NCBI GenBank assembly: GCA_020073365.1
Contig: JAIQFL010000075.1
Span: forward strand, 1-38,270
Direction of reading: 5' to 3'
Length of the DNA: 38,270 nucleotides
Origin: Terriglobia bacterium
GTDB taxonomy: Bacteria > Acidobacteriota > Terriglobia > Bryobacterales > Bryobacteraceae
The position numbers and the translations under genes were made by a program. Positions within the stretch are counted from its first letter, which is position 1; each line of letters opens with the position of its first letter. Below the pieces are notes generated by a model. It worked only from the letters and a program-made list of their open reading frames with translations, was not told the DNA's origin and did no database searches. Shown piece after piece: positions 18,121 through 25,474 of this stretch.

Positions 18121-18143
18121 GGCAAGTTAAAGCATGCCCTACC
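18116..18143. terminator. Bidirectional hairpin between sppA and the receiver remnant
   Basis: GGTAGGGCA (18116-18124) and TGCCCTACC (18135-18143) are perfect 9-base inverted arms around a 10-base loop. It spans the sppA stop codon and the end of the convergent remnant, as expected of a shared terminator. No strong U-tract is present. Confidence 0.6.
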
Positions 18144-18462
18144 CTCCCAGCACCTCCTGCACCTTCCTGTGGAGTGCGGCTGAGGTGAACGGTTTCTGGA
18201 TGAACGGCATCTCGGCCGTAAGGATCCCCTGGGTCACAACCGCGCTATCGGTATAGCCCGAGATGAACAGAGTTTTGATCCCCGGACGCGCGGCCCGCAT
18301 CTGCTGCGCCAGGTCCACTCCGCTCATCTGCGGCATCACGATGTCGGTCAGCAGAAGATCGATCGGCTCCGCAATATCCCGAGCCAACGCCAATGCTTCC
18401 GCGCCCGAACCAGCGTCGAGAATCCGATAGCCTTGACGCGCCAGCATGGTAAGGCTTTCGCG
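18139..18462 (-). pseudogene. Response-regulator receiver domain remnant, 5' truncated
   Basis: Reading the minus strand gives the C-terminal three quarters of a receiver domain: ESLTMLARQGYRILDAGSG, the phospho-acceptor Asp in LLLTDIVMPQMSGVDL, the Thr/Ser position in FISGYTDSA and the conserved Lys in FIQKPF. The first strand with its acidic pair is missing: similarity stops at about 18455-18462, exactly where the opposite strand begins a DUF4338 fragment. Such receivers commonly end hybrid histidine kinases, so this is probably the tail of one cut off by the mobile DNA. The phosphorylation site cannot work without the lost acidic residues. Confidence 0.78.
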
Positions 18463-18616
18463 GGACCTGCTACCGGGCCGCCAACTGGATGCTGATGGGG
18501 CGCACCACGGGACGGGGGAAGGACGATCAGACGGGCCGCCCCAACCGGTCAATCAAGGAGGTGTGGGGCTATCCGCTAACGTCGCGATTTCGCGAGGTAT
18601 TGCAGGGGGTGGAGGT
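18453..18616 (+). pseudogene. C-terminal fragment of a DUF4338/DruA-like protein
   Basis: In the frame of 18453 the plus strand reads GFRGTCYRAANWMLMGRTTG, then GRGKDDQTGRPNRSIKEVWGYPL. The TCYRAANW, GRGRxDxxxR and KxVWxYPL blocks are the characteristic C-terminus of DUF4338 proteins, a family that includes DruA of Druantia and is often encoded as an accessory gene in transposons. Only about 50 residues remain; the rest has been lost at the junction with the receiver remnant. It lies directly upstream of the IS66-type gene in the same orientation, so both probably came in as one unit. Confidence 0.65.
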
Positions 18617-19683
18617 ATGCGGCGCCCGACAGAACATCTGGATGCCTCCCTGGCGGAACTGGAGGCGTTGGTGGAGCAGGCCCGGCCGGTGCTCTCCGCA
18701 GAGGGCTATCAGAAGTTGAGAGCCGCCATCCAGACTCTGGGACATGTGACGGAACTGGTGAGCCAGCAGGAAACCACGTTGGCGGCGTTGCGCCAATTGC
18801 TGTGTCCGGCGAGCACGGAGAAGACCGCCAAGGTGCTGGAGCAGACGGGCCTCCAGTCGAAGGAAAAGAAAGGTCAGTCGGCGGATCGGGAGCAGACCGA
18901 CAAGAGTGACTCCCAGGCTCCGCAGAGTCCGGCCGCCGGCCACGGGCGTAATGGAGCCGACGCCTACACGGGGGCGCAAAAGGTTGCCGTTCGGCACGCG
19001 TCGTTAAGGAAGGGAGGGCCATGCCCGCAAGGGTGCGGCGGCAAGCTCTATCCGCTGCGCGAACCCGCGGTGCTGCTGCAGATTCACGGGCAAGCGCCCA
19101 TTGCTGCTACGCGCTACGAACTGGAGCGGCTGCGGGCCACAGTTGCGGGGAGGTATTCACAGCCCAGCCCCCGGAGGGCGCAGGCGAGAAGAAGTATGAT
19201 GAAGTATGAGGAGACGGCGGTCAGTATGATCGTCCTGCTGCGCTATGGCAATGGGGTTCCGTGGAATCGGCTGGAGGACCTCGAAGCCAATCTGGGGATG
19301 ATCCCGCTACCGTCATCCACGCAGTGCGAGACCCTAATGGAAGTCACAGTGGTGCTCGAAGTCGTGCTGCAGGAACTGATTCGCCAGGCGGCGCAAGGGG
19401 AAGTGGTACACAACGACGATACCGGGATGCGGGTACTGCAATTAGAGCGGGATGCGGAGATTTCCGCCAAGCGGACGGGGACTTTCACCAGCGGGATTGT
19501 GAGCATCGTGGAAAGGCGTCGGATTGCATTGTTTTTCACGGGGCGCAAACACGCCGGAGAGAACCTGGCGGATGTGCTCCAGAGGCGGGCAGCGGGGTCA
19601 CCGCCGCCGATTCAAATGTGTGACGCACTGTCGCGCAATGTGCCCAAACCGCTCCAGAGACTGGTGGCGAACTGTAACGTTCA
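18617..19683 (+). pseudogene. tnpC: IS66-family transposase, internally scrambled and 3' truncated
   Basis: From the ATG at 18617 (GGAGG just upstream) the protein has the IS66 layout: a coiled-coil N-terminus, the segment AGHGRNGADAY, a zinc-finger start CPQGCGGKLYPL, and the first catalytic Asp in HNDDTGMRVL, with a second Asp in IQMCDALSRN. Between 19135 and 19215 the frame is wrong: the expected second zinc-finger half (SCGEVFTAQPPEGAGEKKYDE) is found one frame over. A one-base loss and a ten-base tandem duplication (GAAGTATGAT/GAAGTATGAG) together restore frame. Similarity ends after ANCNVH at about 19683, so the third catalytic residue is gone. Inactive. Confidence 0.85.
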
Positions 19684-19795
19684 TTATCCGGACTCCGGAA
19701 TTATCCAGAGCGAATGCATGGGAAGTGCGTAGAACGTGGTAAATCGTTCGTGGGTGTCGTGATAATTCCCTCATGCGAGACTCGTCCAAGATTGC

Positions 19796-21014
19796 ATGAA
19801 GGATTTAGTGAGGGTCGTTGACAGTCGCGAGCGCGCAGTTGTTGAGTTGTGGCGAAAGGGCCATCTTTCACCCGGAACGATCGTCATTTACCTTCAGTGG
19901 GTCCGGCGGTTCAAAACGTATTGCGACAAGCGGAAACTAGTCGAGACCGAACACCTGACCGCGCTCGGGGTGCGGCGATTCACTCACGCTTATACCGGGC
20001 CCAGACTCAGAGGGCACCAGAGCGCCCAGAATAGCCGCAACCTCGCCGGCAATGCACTTCACGCGTGGGCTTGCGCGCTGGGCGCACTGGGTGTGCCATT
20101 GCCGCCGTGGCGCGAGAAATGTGCGCCACCGCTGTCACCGTTGATGAAGGAATATTGCCATTACCGGCGAGCACACAATGGGGTCTCAGAAAGCACGCTG
20201 GGACGCGATGTCGAAACCGCGTGTGGCTTTCTGGGGCAACTACGGCATGGAACGAAGTCCATTGCGCGGCAACCCTGACAGATGTGGACGCGTATGTGCG
20301 GACGCTTGCCACCCGGCTTTCGAAACGAACGGTAGCAGATACCTGTAGTTCGCTCCGAGCGTTTCTCCGATTTCTGCACATGACTGGGAGGCTGCCGTCT
20401 GATCTCGCCAGTGGAGTGATCGCACCGCGATACCGACGGACGAGCGGCCTCCACGCACCCTGCCTTGGAAGGACGTGCAGCAGATTCTGCGCTCGATCTC
20501 TCGGACGGAAGCTCCAGGCAGGCGTGATTTTGCAATCGTGTTGCTGTTGGCGACGTATGGTCTGGGCGCAGCCGAGGTTCTTGCGATCCCATTAGAGGAT
20601 CTGGACTGGCGTGCCGGCGTACTGCGGGTCCGCCGGCCAAAAACCAAGGTGTCGATCGAACTTCCTCTGTTGCCCGCAGTTGCAATGGCATTGACCGCAT
20701 ATCTGCGATGGGAACGGCCGCCTGCCAAATCGGTCCAGTCCCTTTTTCTTCGCAAGAACATGCCCTATGAGCCCATAACCAGCGCAGCCATACGATATCG
20801 TATCCGGTACTACGCCCGTCTTGCGGGCATTTCGGCCAAAGTGATTGGAGCCCATGCGTTTCGGCACAGCCACGCAAGCAGACAGATTGATTCCGGAGCC
20901 AATGTGAAGGTTGTAAGCGATATTCTCGGTCACCGCAGCTCGTCTTCCACCTCTGTCTACGTACGGGTAGCGTTGAAGCGTCTTCGTGCTGTGGCCCTCC
21001 CGGTGCCGCGATGA
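19796..21014 (+). pseudogene. Tyrosine recombinase A of the RIT-like element, two frameshifts
   Basis: Three successive frames together give a recombinase of about 406 residues. The first (MKDLVRVVDSRERAVVELW to RHGTKSIAR) ends at a TGA at 20276. The second (TLTDVDAYVRTLATRLSKRT to VIAPRYRR) ends near 20440. The third (RTLPWKDVQQILRSI to the TGA at 21014) holds the catalytic domain. Each junction is repaired by adding one G, after CGG at about 20269 and after CGG at about 20439. The catalytic region has AHAFRHSHAS, ILGHRSSSSTSVYVRV with Tyr, but the first Arg position reads YGLGAAEVL. It overlaps the next gene as ATGA. Confidence 0.8.
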
Positions 21015-21910
21015 ATAACATCTTCCAGGGCCCAGCGGCGGGCGAGTTGCATGCGTTTCTTCAATTCAAGCGGAGCCTCGGTTATGGCTACATGCGCGCG
21101 GAGTTTACGTTGCGCGAGTTCGATCGTTTTCTTATCGAGTATGCGGCCAAAAACCGGCACTGGAAGCTCGATCGCGCGGCAATTGCCTGGTTGTCGAGCA
21201 AGCCGGGCCGAAAACCGATCAGCGTGTCCTGCGATGCCGCGGTGCTCCGGCAGTTCTACCGATACCTGCGCCGATCATCCGAGCCGGGGAGCACAGCTGA
21301 ACCGATCTGGCCGCACCTGCCTACCGAGTCCTCCTTTGTTCCGTATGCTCTTTCGGAAAAGGACGTTCTCCATCTCCTGAGGCTCTGCGCTGATCTCAAG
21401 CGCCCGCCCTTCCGAGCCGCACTCTACCGGGCGCTGATTCTGGTCCTGTACTGTACCGGAATTCGTTTTGGAGAAGCGCTTCGCCTGCGAATGCGAGACG
21501 TGGATACTCGATCCGCCGTTCTCTTTGTAGCCACCTTCAAGGGACGGTCGCGATGGGTCCCGTTTCACCGTTCGCTATCCCGAGAGCCCGATCGATATCT
21601 CAGCGCCCGCCTGGCGTACGGGGCATCTGACCGGGATGCACGTTTATTCGTCGGCGTGAACCAACGCAGGCTGCCGGTTGAGACCGCAGCTCGCACTTTC
21701 CGTATTCTGTTCAAGTTGGCCGGGTTGAAGCCTGAAAGAGGTCGAATCGGACCAAGCCCTTATGACCTGCGCCACGCCTTCGCCGTTCGCTGTTTGAGCC
21801 GATGGTATGGCCAAGGCGTCGACCTCCATGCCCGCCTACCCTGGCTATCGGCGTATATGGGACATGTCGACATCATCGGCACAGAAAAATTTTTGTGGCG
21901 TTGGGGATAA
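21011..21910 (+). pseudogene. Tyrosine recombinase B, truncated at the catalytic tyrosine
   Basis: A 299-residue recombinase starting at 21011 within the upstream stop (ATGA). N-terminal core-binding domain to about residue 95; catalytic Arg in CTGIRFGEALRL, Lys in FKGRSRWVPF, then SPYDLRHAFAV and YMGHVDIIGTEKFL. In relatives the last motif is TExYL, with the nucleophilic Tyr; here it reads Phe, and the frame stops five residues later (WRWG, TAA at 21908), where 30-40 more residues are normal. The stop lies inside the right inverted repeat. Without the tyrosine it cannot cleave DNA, so I call it a pseudogene despite the long open frame. Confidence 0.75.
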
Positions 21911-22075
21911 GTTCCGGCTGACCGGCGTTCCGTCAGGTCCTGGGTGCTGGATCCTTGCTGTTTAGCCTTGCCGTACTTCTGTCCCACGACCGATCGATGA
22001 AAGCGCAGAATGCCGACTGCCTGAATGGATTCCACCGGAGATTGACGTTCATGGTTCCCGGGAGCCGCACGGTTG

Positions 22076-23410
22076 CTATCCCCGCGACGACAGCTTGCGC
22101 TGATCGGTATCCCAGAATACCCGCTGTCCCTTCTGCCGATAGGAGGTGTTCGCCATGTGGCAGGCTACCGCGGTCCCGCACCCGAATTCGACGTTCTCGA
22201 TGGGCTGCCGGCGGGTGCGTATGCACTCGAATAGGTTCTTGAAATGCTCCTCGGTTCCCTCGCGCTGCTGAGTGAACGTCACCGGCTGGCGCTTGGGCTG
22301 TTGCCGGGCGGTGCCCACATCGGCCAGGGGATCGTTCTTGTGTTCGGCGAGAAAGCGCTCCTTGGTGTCTTTCGGCCAACTCTCGAGCGGGTAGCTGTAA
22401 TCCTCCACCTTGTTGTAAGGCGCCAGCTTCGCACCTTCTTCGGTGAGCTCGATGGTGCCTTTGTCGCCCATGAAACGGACGATCTCGCCGCCATCCCAGT
22501 TGGAGACCAGGTTGGCACTCACCTGCACTTGGAACTTGCCGTAATCGTACAGGGTGTTGTGAATGTCGGGGACATCGCGGTCGCCCTTCCACTGGTAGAT
22601 GCCGCCATTGGCCACGGCGCTCAAAGGGAACTGCACGCCCATGAGGTAGTGGACACGTGAGAGGAGGTGAACGTACTCGTCGCCGGCGATGCCGGTACCG
22701 TAATCCCACCAGTTGCGGAACTGGAAGAAGCGCTGCGCGTCGAAGGGACGTTTGGGAGCATTGCCGAGGAACCGCTCCCAATCGACGGTCTGGGGCGTGG
22801 CGTCGGGGGGCACGGGGTAGCGCCAGGCGCCGATGGCGCTGGGACGGTAGATGGAGCACTGCACCATGAACACCTGCCCGATTTCGCCCGCGTCGAACCA
22901 CTGCTTGCCCTTCTGCGTGGACTCCATGCTGAGGCTCTGGCTTCCGACCTGGACGAGGCGGCCGGTTTCGCGCGAGACGCGCGCCATCTCGAGCGCCTCC
23001 GGGATGGTGTGGGTCATGGGTTTCTCGCAGTACACGTCCTTGCCAGCCTTCATGGCGGCGATAGCGACGGGCGCGTGCCAGTGGTCGGAGGTGGCCACAA
23101 TCACGCTGTCGATGTCACCGCGGCCGATCACCTGCCGGTAGTCGCGGGTGGTGGGCGTGTTCGGCTGAATCTCCTGGGCGCGACGGAAGTGGCCATCGTA
23201 GAGGTCGCACACGGCCATGATCCGTCCGCCGGCATTCAGGGCGGATTGCATCAACTCGAGGCCGCGGATGCCGGCGCCCACGATTCCGAGCCGCACGGGG
23301 CCCGCTCCGGCTTGGGGCGCAGCCTGCGCGCCGGAGACCAGTGCGGCGGCGCCGCTTCCTGCGATGGACGCAGAGAGGAATGTGCGCCGAGTGGCGTTAA
23401 CAGACGACAT
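22076..23410 (-). CDS. Tat-exported Gfo/Idh/MocA-family oxidoreductase
   Basis: A 444-residue protein. The ATG at 23410 has GGAGG four to five bases upstream and gives a twin-arginine leader (MSSVNATRRTFLSASIAGSG). The nucleotide-binding loop is GIVGAGIRGLEL, the catalytic EKP is in DVYCEKPMTHTIPEAL, and the C-terminal fold carries WWDYGTGIAGDEYVHLL. Likely an NAD(P)-dependent sugar-acting enzyme exported folded to the periplasm. It is a different subgroup from the one at 10109 and stands alone, with no FG-GAP partner. Its 3' end lies 150 bp from the border of the recombinase element and is complete. Confidence 0.9.
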   Translation of the reverse strand: MSSVNATRRTFLSASIAGSGAAALVSGAQAAPQAGAGPVRLGIVGAGIRGLELMQSALNAGGRIMAVCDLYDGHFRRAQEIQPNTPTTRDYRQVIGRGDIDSVIVATSDHWHAPVAIAAMKAGKDVYCEKPMTHTIPEALEMARVSRETGRLVQVGSQSLSMESTQKGKQWFDAGEIGQVFMVQCSIYRPSAIGAWRYPVPPDATPQTVDWERFLGNAPKRPFDAQRFFQFRNWWDYGTGIAGDEYVHLLSRVHYLMGVQFPLSAVANGGIYQWKGDRDVPDIHNTLYDYGKFQVQVSANLVSNWDGGEIVRFMGDKGTIELTEEGAKLAPYNKVEDYSYPLESWPKDTKERFLAEHKNDPLADVGTARQQPKRQPVTFTQQREGTEEHFKNLFECIRTRRQPIENVEFGCGTAVACHMANTSYRQKGQRVFWDTDQRKLSSRG

Positions 23411-24125
23411 AGTACCTCCAACCCAATAGACGGGATTAATGTCTGTCCCGTCACAGTATTGTTGTGTAATGTTATGGTTCAGTACCTCTTCCGCCACTCA
23501 AATGCTAGCACTGGAGTTGGAAGGTGTAAATCCTTTTCGGATTCCAATTTCTGCAATTGGCCTTGGCCCTCCTTTATGACCGATCTCTTTTCCGGCAAGC
23601 TGCTCGCCAGTTTCGTTCCTTAATGTAAGAGTTCCGGCGACGGGCCCGGTTTCGGAGGCCTTCCAGCCAGGGGTTCCAGCGACGTGTTGTTAGCCAGATG
23701 TTGTTAGCCAGGTATCGGACAGCCGCGCTTCGGCGACCGCAGGTCTGCGCGGGCCGTCGATTCCGTCGCCCCCGGAGTGGATCGCGCCATTTGGCCATGC
23801 CGAAGCGGTTCGAGACGGCTCAACTTCCGGATGCCCGACTTAACCAACCGGAGCCGGTCAGAAGCTTCCAGCAAAGCCATCTCGGGCCAGTTTCCGATAA
23901 GCCGGTTTTCGCGGCCAGTGGCTCAGTTTCCGAGTGCGCCAAGTCGTTCCCAACTAGCCATCCAGTCTCAGCGAGCCCACTGCTGACCCTGCAGCAGCTC
24001 GATATACGCTGCGACATGCACCGACCGAACATTCCCGAGCGCGTCAATCCCCGCCCTTCACACCAGCGCGAAGGAGGAGCGGCAGCACGGGCACACGCAC
24101 CAGCGATGGCTACCGGCGATGGCCG
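23411..24125. other. 715 bp intergenic region with small repeats
   Basis: No credible gene is present on either strand. It holds a two-unit tandem TGTTGTTAGCCAG repeat at about 23681-23709 and one copy of a dispersed 47 bp repeat (23887-23934). The part next to 23411 should contain the promoter of the oxidoreductase gene. Confidence 0.5.
23887..23934. repeat. Dispersed 47 bp intergenic repeat, copy 1
   Basis: Starts CCAGTTTCCGATAAGCCGG and ends GTTTCCGAG. About 39 of 47 positions match the copy at 25227-25273 with one gap. Both copies are on the same strand and flank the NHL-repeat gene. Function unknown; possibly a remnant or a small mobile intergenic repeat. Confidence 0.6.
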
Positions 24126-25031
24126 TCATTTTTTCACAAACTTGTCGACGCGCCAGTTGCGGAAGTCCGCCGCATAGATGGCCCCCGTGCTGTCCACGGC
24201 GATGTAATGTGGGATATCAATCTTGCCGGGAGTCTTGCCGAACGAACCCAGCACACCCAAAATCTTGCCGTCCAAATCCACCTTGAGAATGCGCGAATTA
24301 TCGCCGTCGCACATGTAAAGAGCATCTTCGCTCTTCACGTAGTAAAGCCCCTGCGGCACACCGAGATCCGTCCACTTGCCCAGAAATCTACCTTGCTGAT
24401 CGAAGATCTGCACGCGCTTGTTGACGCGGTCGGTCACATACAAGCGCCCCTTGCTGTCCATGGCAACATCGTGCACCAGATTAAATTCACCGTCGCCGGG
24501 CCCTTTGGTGCCCCACTGGCCCAAGTATTCGCCATCTTTGCTGTAGTGAACGACGCGCGAATTTCCGTAGCCATCGGCGACAAAAAAATCACCTTTTGGC
24601 CCGAAGTTGAGAGTCGCAGGGCGATTGAACGAGTACTTCGCATGGTTGTCGGCAGCGGGCGCGCCCGTGCCGAGGTTCATGAGCAGCCGGCCTTCCGGCG
24701 TCCACTTCATGACGCGGTGAGCCTCCAGGTCAACCGTCCAAATATTTCCATCCGGGTCTACGCGCAAGCCATGTGGCTTCTTGCCAAGAAATTCTGGCCA
24801 TGCGCGCAGAAACTTGCCGGACTGGTCGAATTGCATCACCGGATGTGGCCCGTCGCTGAAGACCCATACGTTGTCGCTCGCGTCGACATCCACAGCCGCG
24901 ACTTCACCAAAGTTCCATCCTGCCGGAAGTTGGGGCCAACCCTCCACGACGCGATAAGGCAAGGGCGGGCCCGTTTGAATTTGGGCGCACAAGAACGTGC
25001 ATATGGCTACTAAGATACCGAGGCATCTCAT
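24126..25031 (-). CDS. Secreted NHL-repeat beta-propeller protein
   Basis: A 301-residue protein starting MRCLGILVAICTFLCAQIQ, a signal peptide. It has five to six NHL-type blades with the pattern GxxVDxxGxIYVxDxxNxRVxxF: VAAVDVDASDNVWVF, GLRVDPDGNIWTVD, LNFGPKGDFFVADGYGNSRV, DVAMDSKGRLYVTDRVNKRV and IAVDSTGAIYAADFRNWRV. The overall look is close to peptidyl-alpha-hydroxyglycine lyase-like and SMP-30-like propellers; catalytic assignment is not possible. The frame is open to 25172, but the signal peptide decides the start. It stands alone between two copies of a 47 bp repeat. Confidence 0.85.
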   Translation of the reverse strand: MRCLGILVAICTFLCAQIQTGPPLPYRVVEGWPQLPAGWNFGEVAAVDVDASDNVWVFSDGPHPVMQFDQSGKFLRAWPEFLGKKPHGLRVDPDGNIWTVDLEAHRVMKWTPEGRLLMNLGTGAPAADNHAKYSFNRPATLNFGPKGDFFVADGYGNSRVVHYSKDGEYLGQWGTKGPGDGEFNLVHDVAMDSKGRLYVTDRVNKRVQIFDQQGRFLGKWTDLGVPQGLYYVKSEDALYMCDGDNSRILKVDLDGKILGVLGSFGKTPGKIDIPHYIAVDSTGAIYAADFRNWRVDKFVKK

Positions 25032-25226
25032 GTTGGCGATCCTAGCATTATCGCGAGGCCGGCGAGTGTTCATTGGCGGGGATCGAGGTACGAGCCCCGC
25101 TGTATTTCGCCATCCCCGCAGTTTATCCAGAGCCCACGCGCTGAGAGCCGTCGCCTGAAGGCGAGGGGTCATGCCATGAAAGTGGGCTTTCTTTCCATTG
25201 GGCTCTCGAAAGTGGGACCCGTCGGT

Positions 25227-25273
25227 CCAGTCTCCAGAAAGCCGGTTTCACGGCCAGTAGCCTTGTTTCCGAG
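25227..25273. repeat. Dispersed 47 bp intergenic repeat, copy 2
   Basis: Starts CCAGTCTCCAGAAAGCCGG and ends GTTTCCGAG, matching copy 1 at 23887-23934. It lies between the NHL gene and a CinA-like remnant. Confidence 0.6.
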
Positions 25274-25348
25274 CACCCGTGATACGGCCGGAGTGGCGCG
25301 CCGAACCATCGGTAAACGCTGCGCGACTAGTCGTTCCTTTTCCCTTGA

Positions 25349-25471
25349 GTCGGCCCCAGGGCGCACGTGGTACACCGGCAGTTTCTGGGCGACCGGCAGC
25401 GGATCCGCATGTTCACGCCGCAGATGGCGCTGGATGTGCTGCGCGCCACATCACGGGCCCGGCTGAAGTAG
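25349..25471 (+). pseudogene. C-terminal remnant of a CinA-like (nicotinamide-nucleotide amidase) gene
   Basis: In the frame of 25349 the plus strand reads VHRQFLGDRQRIRMFTPQMA followed by LDVLRATSRARLK and a stop at 25469. The GDRxxIRxxxxxxALDxLR pattern is the end of CinA C-terminal domains. Only about 40 residues survive and nothing upstream continues it, so this is a remnant. The match is short and made by eye. Confidence 0.45.
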
Positions 25472-25474
25472 CCC

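Larger units (their letters stand above)
19688..21925. mobile_element. Remnant of a multi-recombinase (RIT-like) element inserted in IS66
   Basis: Two overlapping tyrosine recombinase genes fill this segment. The left border CCGGACTCCGGAATTATCC (19688-19706) is the reverse complement, with two one-base gaps, of GGATAAGTTCCGGCTGACCGG (21905-21925) on the right. The left repeat begins exactly where the IS66 reading frame is lost. Adjacent, same-strand, overlapping recombinases bounded by inverted repeats are the signature of RIT (recombinase-in-trio) elements, which have three genes; here only two are recognisable and the second is cut short at the right border. I infer a RIT-like element with a deletion, or a two-gene relative. 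Confidence 0.6.

Noticed and set aside
18446..21925. A complete RIT trio or an active IS66
   Set aside because: Only two recombinases are recognisable, both damaged, and the IS66 transposase lacks its third catalytic residue; the region is a set of remnants.
21933..23623. Open frames of 322 (minus) and 318 (plus) codons over the second oxidoreductase
   Set aside because: Both are shadows of the oxidoreductase at 22076-23410; their translations are low-complexity and Arg- or Gly/Asp-rich.
23574..24177. Small open frames in the 715 bp gap
   Set aside because: They are Arg-rich or lack ribosome-binding sites and any family resemblance; I treat the gap as non-coding.
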